DNA from: Berghia stephanieae
Taxonomy: Eukaryota; Mollusca; Gastropoda; Nudibranchia; Aeolidiidae
Length of the DNA stretch: 64,000 nucleotides
Direction: 5' to 3'
Assembly: GCA_034508935.3 (NCBI GenBank)
Contig: CM067444.1
Coordinates: 32,919,091 to 32,983,090, forward strand
Part shown: piece after piece, positions 46,101-58,647 of the stretch
Position numbering within the stretch: the first letter of the stretch is position 1
How the letters are laid out: each line of letters starts with the position of its first letter
Made by a program: the position numbers and the translations under genes
The notes under the pieces: generated by a model
What the model saw: only the letters and a program-made list of their open reading frames with translations
Told to the model about the DNA's origin: nothing
The model's database searches: none

Positions 46101-49100
46101 TGAATAACAATTAGTTAAGCTGTCTTTTTATACAAATTTGCACATCAACTTCTTTAGAAAAATACACAGCAATAACAACAATTAAGAGATATTAAAAAAT
46201 AAAAAGAGATGTATTGAAAGTTAAGTGTGCTGCATACATATTGTGGGGCAACTGGAAGTAAATTCATAGAGGTTTCAATGAAAAATTAAAGAAATAAATA
46301 CATTGAACTATATATAAACAAAAAGATTCCCTGTTTCATTCAATCTACTTACCTGTTGTGATAGAATGTTTACAGCTTCGGTGTGTTTGGAGCTGCGAAG
46401 GTCAATGTCGTTGACAGACAAAATGGCATCTCCAACAAACAGCTCTTTGCACCGATCAGCAGGTTGACCTTCGTGGATTTCTGATATAAGAATGGGGACG
46501 CCATGTTCTTTCCCTCCCTACCATTGCAAAAGAAATCAAATAAAAAGTTAATCACCTAAACAATTTATATTTGATGCACACATGCATTTAATGTCTGTCT
46601 TCACATCTTTTTATTTCATATATTTATAGGCTTATACATCCATTTGCTGTCGTAAAAAGCAAAATATCTGACATCTAGAAAAGCAAAAGCAAGAAACCTA
46701 TGTAAAATATATTATAATGATAAACTCAACTAGGGCCATAAATAACAAAATTTGAAAACTATTCAAAATAAATCACAATTTTTCACAAAAGACTTATATA
46801 TTTCTTGTTAGTCCATCTTAATATTAAAATTAAATGTTTAAATATTTAAAACTTGAAATATCGAGCAAATTGCTGGTGACTGACTATTAAACCACAGAAA
46901 TAAATAATGGCATTTAAGTATCAAATTTTAAAGAGACAAAGCTTTTCTTTTCTGATTACAAATTTTTATTTTAAATAACAAAAAAAACCTGTAGCTTTTA
47001 TATAGCACAGTTCCACTTAATATGCTCAAAGCGCTTAATAAGGGGTACCTAGACAACAGAAACAGTTAACATGTATTATGAGACATGCTAACTGTAAGGT
47101 GCTTATCACAACGGTTTTTAGACAAAGACAAATGCTGTTACTGGCCAGATACTCATGCATGCAGTGACAGAATGTGAGAAAAGAGCCTTTTCCAACGACT
47201 CAATTTTGTGCCAGCTGAAAATGAGTGTCACACCAAAAAACAAACAAACACAAAGCTGTTTACTTACAGTTATGGACATGCCAAGCCCTTCATCTGGCCC
47301 TTTGTGGATTGTGACAATGCGTGTGTCGCCTAGGCCGTGTCTTTTCTTCAATTCTTCAAAATCCTGCAGATTTCCATCATTAAAAAAAAAAAAAAAAAAA
47401 TCATTTGTTATTCAAAACTCAGAAAATCTTAATACTCTTCAACTACATAACTTCTTTTTAAATGGTAAAAATATCTTAGTCACTATAAAGTTATATTGTA
47501 GCATAGAGCTGGTAAATTTAGCCCTCAAATTGTTTGTTATCTTAACCCGACATCAAACAAATTGGATTAAAGAGATTTCCTACGACATTTTGGAAACCAT
47601 TTTTTATTCAATAAAAAAAACAAACAGCAATGATTAATCTATGTTGTCAACAGGGGAGAGAAGTCCTTCTACTCTTCTGGTTCCTTGGAAGTGTGTATGC
47701 AACAAATAATAAATAGATTACACATTGAATCATAAGGTGGCATAACTATTTTAGTAGCAGAATGTATAGGCAGACTCTTAAGATTATGGGATGTAAAAAA
47801 AATGAGGATGGATGATCACTATTGACCACAAGCATATATTTAGACAAGGAAATAAGACCTTATCAATTTGAAACCAGGAGATCAATTACACAAGGTATGT
47901 GTAATGTATCCAGTCCTCCGGCCGAGTGGTTTTACATTTCCAATGGGATTGGAATCAGTATTTTGATTTCACAGATTTGTTCCCTATTGTTCAAATAAGA
48001 TCTTAATGAATTGCGACAAAAGTATATTAAAAATTCAACATGTTCTTTAATTGCAAACATGCCATAATTGCTTTCACGGTCATCTATTATCGATCCAGAT
48101 TGTTCAACTATAAAACTAACATCCTCTTGAAATTGGACAACAATATATCATCTCCATCACTGCTTACATGTCCTGGTGGTATAGGCAACTTCTTCTTCCT
48201 TAAGTTGCGACCTCGACAAGCTCTGATGACTGTTTTGTGTCGGTGGAGGTGGATTTCTGCTTCTAGCTGATTCCAGAGCTTGTCATGTTCAGCTCCCCTC
48301 ATATCTCTACCCAGCAATTGTATCTGTTGAATTCTTTTGAAGAAGGAAATGAAAGGGAATTATTAATGCTGAAGGCAATAATGGAAAATATCAAGATATG
48401 ATATTGGTTACAAAGACACAAATCAACATTAAGAAAACGTATTATTCATTACAAGTCACTTTTACATCAATGCACCGTATTCCAGTACAACTATTCCCAC
48501 AACAATTATGCAAAACCAATAAAATCCTCCTGCATTCATTAATTAAACTGTATTATCTATAAAAACCTAAAACCATGGAAAGTTGACAAATGAACTTAAA
48601 CAGTGTTTCTTAAATTTTGCTTGGGTTTGGTAAACAGGTAAACTGGAAAAATCTATATATATATTTCTGGGGAAAATACAAAATTTCCTGTAGAAAATCT
48701 GTTAAAATCTCAAAAGCAAGCATGACTTACTTGCTATTCTATCTCAGCTATCACTTTTAACTGCTTTAAAATTGATGTGATGAAGTTCCAATTGGTTAAA
48801 TACCTATTTCTGAATCAACTTAATTTTCTCCAATAATCCTCTGCAATTTTGAAACAAAAAATATAGAATTATTAGCATCTTTCCAATTATTATTCTCGGT
48901 AGGGCACTAAACCAAGAAATAACACCCACACCAAGACTTATTGTGTTGTTTTCCCTCCTTACCTTCCAGCCAATTCTTTGTCTAAGTACTTGGCAGCCAA
49001 TCTGGCCCCATACACTTCACTCTGCAATGCTATGATGTATTGTCTCAGTTCTGTATTATCTTTACGTAACAACTTCACCTCTGCCTCCAAACTAGCCAGG

Positions 49101-49894
49101 GCTTTGCTGTTCTGTTCTCTGTCGGAAATCTCAGATTCCTGGAAAAATAAATAGAGTAGAGAGTGTTTGTTTTTCTTTGTAATGGTTTCACGACACACAA
49201 CACTGCCAATAAAAAGGAAGAAAATGTGAAATTTTAAAGATTTACAATCAAACAGGACCAGAGAAAAAGTAAGAGAGAGGGGACTGGTTCAAATAAGAAA
49301 CAGAAGTAGATATCCTTGAAATGGTGCATCCTATGCAACAGACAAGATGTCATTCACATATTGAGGTGTCTTAGATGGTTATATGAATATTATAATTTCT
49401 AGGTCAGTTGACGCCGAGTTGACAAGTTATTCATTTCATTTCACTCACTAGATTATATCGTAAGTCAATACATTGTTAAAAATACCCCCTCCCTAACAAC
49501 AACAACAATAGAAAATTTTAACTGGTATGCAAAACCAATCACCAGTTTGATGCAAATTGAGTCAATAAAGAATTGAAACCTAAACCACTGTCAGGGCTGT
49601 CATATGTTCATTGAACTGGGTCAGGTCATGAGTCATTCATTACATTTGAAAGGCAAACATATGATATGCTAGCTATCAGTTTATGAAAGAAAAATTAACA
49701 TTATACATACTAAGTAGGCATCCCACCGCACAAAACGTGTCTTTTTATATAAAATTTCTTTTTTTTAAAACATGCCCAAAATTAAGCATTCTTCATTTTC
49801 ATATTTTCAAAATTAAAACAGAGCACATTCTTATGTTCATATATGTAATGAACAGATTGTGAAGATTATAAGTATTAAATCGTCCCGAACTATT

Positions 49895-49979
<85 letters not shown>

Positions 49980-52900
49980 TAAAAATAATAATAATTATTA
50001 TGATCATTACCACCATTTTTATAATATAAATAATAAAATTTCTCTTCAGGGTTTATGATGAGAAAATTCGAAGATAACCCAGGCATCAACCTCAGTACAA
50101 TGCTGCAAAGTGGGCAAGGTTTTTTGCTCAAGGAAAAAAAAATGAGATGCCAAAGCAGGGGTCAAACCTAGGTCTCCCTGGTGGAAGTGCAATGCCTTTT
50201 CTAACTCATAACTTCTTTTATTTAATTATAGCACGCCTGGACGGTTCAATTTCCAGATGAGTCGGATTTTTGGGGATTTTCTCTTCTATTTTTCTTTCTG
50301 TTTTTTGTTTGGCACTGTTTCATAAGACCTTTTCAGATTTTCATCTTAGATATTAAACATGTTCTATGATGTACTTCCACAGTGAGCTCCCATTACAATA
50401 AAAAGATCTACTTATATCAAAATAACAACATACAGTAAATCCGAACTCAAGTAGTATCCTATCAATTTATACATAGAGTGAGAATAATGAAAAAAGACAA
50501 GTCAAATGGTAATGAGAATTAACTAGAGCATTTATATAGCGCAATATCCACTAAACGTACTCAAAGCGCTTTACAAGGGGTCCAACAGCAACACTTAACA
50601 TGTAGGACGGGACATGACGCTTGTTAGGCGATATTACAATTTTTTGGACAGAGATAACGCTGTTTAATGGCCAGGTACTCATTTTACACATTTGTACGGT
50701 GAGAGAATGTGAGTAAATAAGAGCCTTTTCCAAGGGCTCAACTATGCACGAGCAAGGCTCGAACCCAGAACTATCCGGTCTGGAAGCGAACGCCATACCA
50801 CTAGACCACATAGCCGCACAAATACACTTCAATAAAAACAAACACAGGGACAGACATAATACACACCTGCCAATCCTTTTCATAAAATAGGAGCTAGCCA
50901 TCATAATCACATGTGGTATGGAATGGACTGGGGAGGAGGGGTGTGTGGGGGCATAGCAATTAATTTGCATACTACTAATAACCACTGGCAATCCTGAAAA
51001 TGTAATCACCCCCCTTTTCTTATCAGCATCTTTACTTTTGAAAATCAGAATTGTCAAGACAATGGCAGAATGTCAGAGAGTGGGAGTAAAAATCAGAATG
51101 ATTCTGTGATATATAAATATAATTCTTTTTACAAGTAAAAGGTGTTATTTAGAGTTACCAATTTCTTTTTAATCTCTTGTGAGTCAACTTCAAGTCCTCT
51201 CATCTCATGCAGTTCTAACTGTGAGGCGTGGAGTTGCAGAAGAAGAGTGTGAAGTTCTTTCTCCACCACAGACCTGGCGGATTGAAGCTCTATCACATCA
51301 GTCCTCATATCCACCAGCTGAGCCTGAAAATGGAAAGATTGGTCTTGAAATTGTGAAAGACACCGCTGAGAAAAGTTCAAGTTCAAAATAGATTTTTGAT
51401 TTTTCTACCACGGCAACATGACCTTCAAAACCTGTCTAGTCACATCGAGATAAAAAAAATTGAGACAACACTCTCAAGCAATCAATATATTGTGCACCTT
51501 AGAATCATCTAAGAAAATAGATTTGCAAAACGCTCAAGGGAATGGCTCAATGACGCAAACAAGACAAGTATTTCCCTCTTTCAGTCACGAAGTAATTGAC
51601 ACAAATTGCAGTTTTCTCTGAATGATGAAAATGCGACATAGCAGAATTTGAAAGTGACTTATCAAAATATAGACAAAACAGCAAGATAGAGACCAAAAAA
51701 AAAGAAAGAAAAGAAAAAAATGTGTAACCAATATTACGCCTAAAAGAGTATAAACTGTCCCCGCGGAAAAATGCCATTCTTCATCCCCAATTATGCCCAA
51801 AAAATTCCAAATTATGGCAAAAATGCCACCAAAAAATGCCCCAAATAATTATAATATACACGCGTATACCAAAATATTCGTATTTACAGTAATAATGATA
51901 ACATTGATATTGACTTGAATGCATAGAAATGAAATAAAATGACATGTGAATATAAATTTAATATCCTCAATATTACTACTAATACCAAACAGTATCAACA
52001 ATAATGTCATTATGAAATGCCTACTCACAACAATATTATGTTTCCAAGTATACATCATAACATATCAAAATTGCACCAACTAAATTAGAAAAGGAGGAGG
52101 AAAATTGGCACCAAAGAACATGAAAAGGAGGAAATTCTCACATAAGTACCAATTGTACAGTAATGCTACTGTAGTGGAGTAATGGCTACCCTCTATATTT
52201 TTAAAGGTAAAGTGGAACCTATGCAACATGCACACTGACAATAATACTCAGTTTGACTGAGTTAGTCAGTATATTTGAAGAAAGGGAAAGAGAAAAAAAC
52301 CATGCCACCGCATTTTCTTGGAGGGACAGTATAAAGCTCAAAAAAATATTTTAAACTTTTCAATAAAATAAGAAATGTGTAATGGATTTCTTCATAAAAA
52401 AAGGAACTATGAAATTATTCATAATGATTGTGTTTATAAAGTTTCATGTCAAATAGCAATCAAACATTAGTATTATATTTTTAGTTTTTAGATTGTAGGA
52501 AAACGAAAGCATTGCAGCAGTTTCAGAAAAGTGGTCCTGCCACAACTTCAATTTTTTTTAAATGGCATCTTGACACACACACACAGTGATTAATATAATG
52601 GTAACTTTTTAAGTTAAAATTTTTTTTTTTTTAAATGAGCATTCATTATATAGTATATATATAAGTACAACATCCACTTCACTTCCTCAAAGCACTTTAC
52701 AAGAGATTCCTAGCCAAAGCCAAAAGCAACAATTAATGTGTGGGAAGTGACTTGATGGTTGTAAGGCAATTTACATCTTTTTTTTCAACAAAGACAACGT
52801 TGTTTCAGCCAGGTACTCATTTTACACTTTATTAATACTAATACGATGCGAGATCCTGACTAGAGAGCCCTTTCCAAGGACTCACCTTTATGTCATTCAA

Positions 52901-55098
52901 AGTGGATCTACTGTTCGAAAGTGAGTGTCATAACTAAACCACAAAGCAGCACAGACTGTGCCACTGTGACTTTTGGTAACTATTCTCTATCTCTATGTTA
53001 GGTTACTGTACTGTTACAGTTTGGTAATTGTCCAAAGCCCAACTTTATGAAAATGTTTGAAACAGGTGTGGCTGAGAAAATCAGTTCCTTGTTTTTGAGA
53101 GGGAACATCTTCTTCTTCTTCTTCCTTTGATTGCCCACAATCAATTGGTTGATTATTATGGCAAATATGAAACTGCTTTCTAATCTCTCTGTATTTCTTG
53201 TTTATAATCGTTCGTCTAAAATCAATTTCCAGGGACATTCAGGGGTCGTCAACGTTGGTCAGTGATGGTTTGTGTAAGGTCTAAGTATTTGCATAGCAAC
53301 TTGCCACAAAAGCATCAATTGTAGTGGCTTCGGTCACTTTAGCGTCAAGCTGGTTCCAGTCTCTGGCCGTACGCGGCAAGAAGGAAAAACCACGGTATTG
53401 TGTTCTGTGTGTTATGAGGCTGTATTGGTTGTTGTTACCTCTTCTCTGTCTCAAAGGTGCTGGTATCAGTTTTTTCTTGATGACTGGGTATTCAGCGAGG
53501 TGGTGCTTGATCTTAAATAGCATTGTTAATCTTGCTGATTTTCTGCGGTGTTCTAATTTCGGCCACTGTAGTTTTTCTAGCATGTCTGATACACTTGAGG
53601 TGTTGTGATGTCTGTTCAGGACGTAGCGTGCAGCTCTTCTTTGCACTGATTCTATTTTTGAGACGTATTTTTGGGTGTGGGGATCCCAAACAGTGGAAGC
53701 ATATTCCAGAACAGGTCTTACAAATGTTTTGTATGCCTTTTCCTTGATTTTCGAGGAGCTAATTTTTAGGTTACGCCTTAAAAATCCCAGTGTTTTGTTT
53801 GCCTTACTTGTGATCTTGTTAATATGCTCATCCCATGTTAGGTCTTTTTTCATGCTAACACCAAAATAATTTTGCAACATTCACTGTCTCCAATGTATGT
53901 CCATGTAAGTGGTATTCAGTTATCGTGGGTGGTTTTGATCTTGTTATGGACATTGATTCGCACTTCACTGGGTGGAACTTCATATCCCAGCTTTCTTCCC
54001 ATATTTCTATTTGACGCAGATCCGCTTGCAGTTTGTCACTGTCAGTGCTGTTGACTGCAGTATCGTCTGCAAAGAGTCTGGCTGTTGTGGTTAGATTAAG
54101 TGGCAGGTCATTAATGTATGCCAAGAATAGACAGGGTCCTAAGACAGATCCCTGAGGGACACCCGATCTAACAGGTAATTCAGTCGAGCGACATCCATTA
54201 ACAATAACAGCTTGCTGGCGGTCATGTAGGAAGTTCTTAATCCATGTTTGGGTTGTGCCCTGTATGCCGTAACGACAGATCTTGTGCATAAGTAGGCTGT
54301 GATTCACATGGTCAAAGGCTTTGGCAAAGTCCATGATAAGGACGTCTGTATGGAGTCCCTTCTCCAGATTGGTTGTCAGTTCTTCCGTAAATTCCAGCAG
54401 TTGGGTTTCGCAAGATCGCAAACGTCTGAAACCGTGTTGGTATTCGGTTAGTACATTGTGTTGTTCAAAGTGGTTCATGATGTTGCTGACGATGATGTGC
54501 TCCATTAGTTTGCAGATGATGCATGTCAAGGAGATGGGCCTATAATTTGCCGGTTGTAGTGTTCTCCTTTCTTAAAAACGGGTGTTACATTGGCATTTCT
54601 CCAATCTGATGGTATTACACCTGAAGCCAAGGAGGACTTGAAGATGGCTGTGATGCCTGGGGCAAGTTCTGGAGCCAATTCTTTTAAGATGCGGGGGGAT
54701 AGGTTGTCAGGACCACTGGCTTTGTGGGGGTTAAGTTTAAGTAGTAGTTTCATTACTCCTTCTTCTGTGATCTTTTTTAGGCCCAACTCTCTAGAGTCAT
54801 GTGTCATGAGCAAATTGGATTAGACTCTGAAGTCTTTTTTCTTGCTTGTCTAGTCTGAAGAAAAATCACAAATTTGTTTGTTTCGGCTTCGGTATACCGG
54901 TACCGTATACCACTACCACTGCCATTACCACACCACTTTTCTATGGCTTGTTTGGCATTTTGTGCAAGGTTTAATTGTCAACCTTGGACTTGGAAAAATA
55001 AATATCAATATGACACAACACAACTGGGAATATAATAACGACAGCCGTCATTGAGACTGAATTTGGATTCTTATTCTCAGTCTGGTTTTGTTTTTTTT

Positions 55099-55129
<31 letters not shown>

Positions 55130-55536
55130 TTCGGCCGGCCGGTTACCAATTCCACTGAACAGGCTTTAGACTAGAATAGGGCTTTTAAATGACTGAGCTG
55201 AAGACTATTATCAATCTGATCATCCATTTAACTGTTAAAGTTGAGAGCAAATCAAATATTATATAATAGGTTATTTTCTGCAGTGAGCGAGTCTCTAGCA
55301 GACATCGTATTTTCCTGACCCACCTCCAACTTGGCATTGCACTGGAAAATTGTCTGAGCCTTGTGACTCAGCTGTGCAAAGGCAGCGCTAAGCGCTGTCA
55401 TTTTTTGTCGTCCATCAAAAGTTATTTCACTCTGATCTGGATCGATTTCACCCAGTAACAGATCCAAATCCACAAACGCTTTGTCAAATTCTTTTTCGAG
55501 AATTTCCAACCACCGGAAGGATAGCGTGGCAGCCAT
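41392..55536 (-). CDS. GOPC: GOPC (PIST/CAL/FIG) Golgi PDZ and coiled-coil protein, nine exons, 446 aa
   Basis: Nine exons with GT-AG junctions join in phase into 446 codons; human GOPC, as I recall it, has 462 aa. Residues 1-71 carry the conserved N-terminus ([26 protein letters not shown]). About 72-205 is coiled coil, with the near-invariant [17 protein letters not shown] and [24 protein letters not shown] domain spans about 254-338, with carboxylate-binding loop GLGMSI at 266-271, [14 protein letters not shown], and [14 protein letters not shown]. An acidic stretch ([16 protein letters not shown]) and a diverged Ser/Gln-rich tail follow. Known: a peripheral trans-Golgi protein that binds C-termini of membrane proteins (for example CFTR) through its PDZ domain, and golgin-160 and syntaxin-6 through its coiled coil. 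The frame is intact. Introns hold a pogo element, a LINE and SINEs. The 5' end faces the gene at 56360. Confidence 0.95.
42745..43000 (-). mobile_element. SINE-like repeat with L2-type tail, GOPC intron 8
   Basis: On the plus strand it begins TTTTATATAGCGCACTTCC...GTGCTCAAGGC, the inverse of an L2-type tail. The body differs from family B, so it is a separate SINE family. Confidence 0.5.
43841..44525 (+). pseudogene. Pogo/CENP-B-like transposase, internally deleted
   Basis: Starts [19 protein letters not shown], a psq-type helix-turn-helix ([13 protein letters not shown]). In shifted frames follow parts of the CENP-B-like second DNA-binding domain ([21 protein letters not shown]...NGIDITKP). 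NVFNCDETG at about 44300-44324 holds the first catalytic Asp of the DDE triad; the rest of the catalytic domain is deleted. A C-terminal PHD-type C4HC3 zinc finger remains (CDFC, CKC, H, C, then CTLC in another frame), stop at 44523. A poly-C run at 44274-44295 has expanded a proline codon. At least three frame changes; it cannot be active. Confidence 0.8.
44697..44782 (-). mobile_element. tRNA-like SINE head inside the pogo element
   Basis: The minus strand reads TAGGCTCAGTTGGTAAATA (A box) and GAGTTCGATTCCAGC (B box) about 30 bp apart, as in a tRNA. No complete cloverleaf is seen, so it is a SINE head rather than a tRNA gene. Confidence 0.55.
45151..45279 (-). CDS. GOPC: GOPC exon 8
   Basis: Acceptor CTCACCTCAG, donor GTACTT. 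Encodes [18 protein letters not shown] (human YRLYLDELEGG) and a Ser/Asn-rich linker. Confidence 0.85.
45903..45994 (-). CDS. GOPC: GOPC exon 7 (end of PDZ, acidic region)
   Basis: Acceptor GGTTTCAG, donor GTAAGG. Encodes [20 protein letters not shown], the last PDZ strand and the acidic stretch. Confidence 0.9.
46353..46517 (-). CDS. GOPC: GOPC exon 6 (PDZ core)
   Basis: 55 codons, phase 0 at both ends. [19 protein letters not shown] to [11 protein letters not shown], almost residue for residue with the human PDZ core. Confidence 0.95.
46985..47230 (-). mobile_element. SINE family B fragment, GOPC intron 5
   Basis: Tail (inverse of GCGCTTTGAGCATATTAAG...) and body remain, the tRNA head is gone. 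It stops about 40 bp from the exon 5 junction. Confidence 0.65.
47268..47363 (-). CDS. GOPC: GOPC exon 5 (start of PDZ, GLGMSIT loop)
   Basis: Acceptor TCTGCAG, donor GTAAGT; 32 codons, phase 0. [18 protein letters not shown] corresponds to human RKVLLLKEDHEGLGISIT. Confidence 0.95.
47645..48005 (+). repeat. ~390-bp dispersed repeat, copy 2, GOPC intron 4
   Basis: Colinear with 5765-6160. Confidence 0.65.
48168..48333 (-). CDS. GOPC: GOPC exon 4 (end of coiled coil)
   Basis: Acceptor TTCAAAAG, donor [26 protein letters not shown] to PPGH, colinear with human. Confidence 0.95.
48963..49138 (-). CDS. GOPC: GOPC exon 3 (second coiled coil)
   Basis: Acceptor TTTTTCCAG, donor [26 protein letters not shown] to KYLDKELAG, phase 2 exit. 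Confidence 0.95.
49885..50215 (-). mobile_element. tRNA-type SINE with (TTA)n tail, GOPC intron 2
   Basis: Minus strand: B box GGTTTGACCCC, then CCTTGAGC..AACCTTGCCC and GTACTGAGGTTGATGCCTGG, then a TTA run (49892-49978, written as ATA/AAT on the plus strand). Related to 39830-40090. Confidence 0.6.
50527..50820 (-). mobile_element. SINE family B, full length, GOPC intron 2
   Basis: Head GCGGCTATGTGGTCTAGTGG, B box GGTTCGAGCC, body CACATTCTCTCACCGTAC, tail TTGTAAAGCGCTTTGAGTAC...ATTGCGCTATATAAATGC. One of the best-preserved copies here. Confidence 0.9.
51159..51323 (-). CDS. GOPC: GOPC exon 2 (first coiled coil)
   Basis: Acceptor CATTTTCAG, donor GTAACT; 55 codons, phase 0. [20 protein letters not shown] to EIKKKL matches human [20 protein letters not shown] and following. 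Confidence 0.95.
52640..52965 (-). mobile_element. SINE family B, diverged, GOPC intron 1
   Basis: Tail, body (CAACGTTGTTTCAGCCAGGT, TACTCATTTTACAC on the plus strand) and a decayed head are recognisable. 51410-52600 otherwise holds nothing I recognise. Confidence 0.65.
53108..54835 (-). mobile_element. 5'-truncated LINE (Jockey/CR1-like group), GOPC intron 1
   Basis: Minus-strand reverse transcriptase in three frames: 54813-54526 ([20 protein letters not shown]), 54529-53855 ([52 protein letters not shown] with the catalytic Asp pair) and 53880-53281 ([31 protein letters not shown]). Only about two frameshifts separate them. The endonuclease and ORF1 are missing. A short 3' UTR ends in (GAA)n at about 53109-53123. 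Same strand as GOPC. The exact clade is uncertain. Confidence 0.85.
55112..55129. repeat. Poly-T / poly-G tract, GOPC intron 1
   Basis: About 20 T followed by about 18 G. Confidence 0.85.
55324..55536 (-). CDS. GOPC: GOPC exon 1 (start codon)
   Basis: ATG at 55536 in good context (TCAATCATGG); 71 codons, donor [26 protein letters not shown] to CNAKLE aligns with human from [16 protein letters not shown]. It is shorter than human because the Gly/Ala-rich leader is missing. Confidence 0.95.
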
Positions 55537-55559
55537 GATTGACTGTTGTGTTGTGGTTC

Positions 55560-56355
55560 TGACTCAACAAAGCTAAGACCTATATTATATTCGTAAACTG
55601 GCAGTATGTTTTTTTTTTAATAGTATCAAGTCCTATCTAAAAGTATGATTTACATTAATCAATTCAGTTGATTATGTTTTAGAGCTATTTGCACTATTCA
55701 AGTTCGAAACTATAAACAAAGACAATCACTAACTGAACACGACCAGCGACTTTGACAGTCAGCGACGGGAGCGACGGGAGATCACGCTCCCCTCATCAGT
55801 CGCGGTGAGTCGCGATCTTGCACCACCGAGCATCGCGTGGTACATACGAGCGCAGCGCGAGTTCTTGAACTAACTTTAAGCCAAATAATTTGAGCTCAAT
55901 TTTCTATTTTGTTGGAAACTAGCTAAGCACTGTGATAAAATCACTGTAACTCTTTAAACAACGCTTTTTAGTTTTTGTGTTTAATATTTTGATATTTAAC
56001 ATTGAGTATATAAATGAAAAAGTGGCACTATACAACTCTCCGCCATGAGCAACCAACTGTTACGGATGGTGCATCATCTCCTAGCGTAAAATACGTAGTA
56101 AAACAGTGAACCAATCAGAACTCGCGAAGATGTGCCACCGTTTTCGATTGTACTTGCATCAAGTGTTCCATGCACACACATAACACCGGAATTTTCCCAC
56201 AGTTGTCAGAACTCAGAACTTTGCAAGTTGTCTCATGATACTCATCAGTGTTCCATCCACCCAGTCCTCGCAGTGTCTCAGAGATAAATCCAAATGGATA
56301 ACCCAAGATAGAAGAAAATATTCTTTCAAAAAGGAATAATATTCATATCGTCTGT
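55560..56355. promoter_or_regulatory. Divergent promoter interval between GOPC and the 56360 gene
   Basis: About 0.8 kb separates two oppositely facing start codons. 55740-55860 is strikingly GC- and CpG-rich for this window (GTCAGCGACGGGAGCGACGG, CAGTCGCGGTGAGTCGCG, CGAGCGCAGCGCGAG), as expected of a housekeeping promoter for GOPC. No convincing TATA box is assigned. A shared promoter is inferred from layout only. Confidence 0.45.
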
Positions 56356-56359
56356 GGAG

Positions 56360-56485
56360 ATGTGGAAACATGCGATGATGGAGACTAAAATAATTTTAGT
56401 CATCTTTTTATTTTCTATTGGAAACGTTCTTGGATTACACGACTTTGTGATGAAAGAATGCCAGATGAAATGCGAAACCGATTTG
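56360..56485 (+). CDS. First coding exon of an unidentified secreted or membrane protein
   Basis: ATG at 56360 (in-frame ATGs also at 56375 and 56378) and donor GTGAGT after 56485; 42 codons, phase 0. Residues 8-25 (ETKIILVIFLFSIGNVLG) are a good signal peptide with cleavage near Gly25. The mature part begins LHDFVMKECQMKCETDL, with two cysteines. I do not recognise the family. Later exons cannot be fixed: candidates are acceptors before 57365, 60190 and 62185. It could be another cysteine-rich receptor-like protein. Confidence 0.55.
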
Positions 56486-56682
56486 GTGAGTTGTCATAAA
56501 TAATGAGGACTATACTAGATTTTAAAAAGAACGCAAACGAGTATAAAATTGTATAAGTATATATGCACGTAGGTTTATAGCAAATTATAGGTTATTGGTA
56601 GAAAGTAAGAGAAAGCTAGATTGATAGACATTTATGTTGAGCACTTTAAAGTTTCGTGCGCAGCAATATCGCACGTAATGGA

Positions 56683-56693
56683 TAGATAGATAA

Positions 56694-56773
<80 letters not shown>

Positions 56774-56790
56774 TATAGATAGATAGGGAG
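56683..56790. repeat. (GATA)n array
   Basis: About 105 bp of GATA, followed by GATA-like words to 56875. Confidence 0.95.
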
Positions 56791-56950
56791 ATAGATATAT
56801 AATTGGATACATGGATAGATAAATAATTAGATACATTTATAGATATATATACTATAGATAGACATGATATAGATAGGCTATTAGTATGTAGGGAGGTAAG
56901 AGATAGTGTATGGTGTGTGTGTGTGTGGTGTGTGCGTGGGAAAGAAAGAA

Positions 56951-56952
<2 letters not shown>

Positions 56953-57016
<64 letters not shown>
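56953..57016. repeat. (GA)n microsatellite
   Basis: About 64 bp of GA after a short TG run. Confidence 0.95.
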
Positions 57017-57018
<2 letters not shown>

Positions 57019-57391
57019 TATCCTTAACTTCATTTAATTTGGTTAACATTCCATCACATTTTTAAATGTTATTGTTACTTCAAGGAGACTGAAGAGTTAA
57101 CTCTTTCATTTTACTATTCATTACAAAGACTTTGGTATTCGTTTTTTATTTTATATTTCATTTTCCTCGGAATTAATAACCTCGGGCAACTCAACATAGG
57201 CTTAAAATTTACGGGGTTTAAAAAAAAATTCTAAAAAACCCAAACTTTTATCTAATATTATGAAGTTCTCCATAGATAGCTTGATATTCTGTCATTACAC
57301 ATTACTATATAATGTTATTACTGTTTCCGATGTGTTGTGAACAATATTGCTTTCCCTGTGACAGGATAAGTGTGGTATTTCCCTTTTCTTT

Positions 57392-57745
<354 letters not shown>

Positions 57746-58299
57746 ATACATCCGTGTATTCTTTTATTGTCCATTACTATTGAGAAAACTGGACTGTATT
57801 CAGTTAACTTTGTATTGCACACATCACAATTGGTTGTTTCTGCATGATGCCAATTTAAATCATCTATATCTTAAAACAAACAAACAGACAAACAAACAAA
57901 CAAACAACAGTTTTCTGCTTTTCAAAGATCTAGGACTACCGAGAGTGTTTTTTTTGTTGTTTTTTGTTTTAGGATAATTTGTCATTATTGTGGCATTGGA
58001 TTTGGAAAATGTAAAAAAGAACTCGTATATAAAATCAAATTGCAGAAATCGGGAGTCAAATTTAATAGGTTTTGGATCGATCTGTGTTTATTAATTAATT
58101 TATGAATATTTTATTTTTCAATGGAAAATTACATTAACTTTTAAATTTAAAAAAAACCCGCATAAAGGTGTATCTTTTTATCATGACGTTTTCCACTTTT
58201 AATCTCGATTTTCTTTTTGTAGATTTTCTAATTAGCCAAATTTAAATAATTTGCAGTTACAGTAATAGTGTCAGTTTAATTTGAAAATATTCTCTTGAA

Positions 58300-58410
58300 A
58301 GTAAGTTTATAGATGCATTAAGTGTAAGTAAGTTTATAGATTAATTAAGTGTAAGTAAGTTTATAGATTCATTAAATATACGTAAGTTTATAGATTCATT
58401 GAGTGTATTA
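58300..58410. repeat. ~28-bp minisatellite, four units
   Basis: GTAAGTTTATAGAT followed by GCATTAAGTGTAA or a variant, four times. The neighbouring 57746-58299 and 58411-58645 hold nothing I recognise. Confidence 0.8.
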
Positions 58411-58647
58411 ATCTCAAAGTTCCAAATAGTCGTCATTATAACTCATTTTCTTGCGTTGCCACTTAGCTGTATTGACTAAAAAATAATAAAAGAGACGAAG
58501 TATGGATAAGATTAAAATAGGCAAATATAACAGATGAACACATTTTCGTGTATCTAAAGCATGTTTGTGAGTAGTTGTAATTTTGATAATTCAATATTTA
58601 TGGTCTATGAGATCGTCATTTTACCTATTTTCTTTGTATGTGTAACG

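Noticed and set aside
53324-54823. Plus-strand frames over the LINE
   Set aside because: Antisense shadows of the minus-strand reverse transcriptase.
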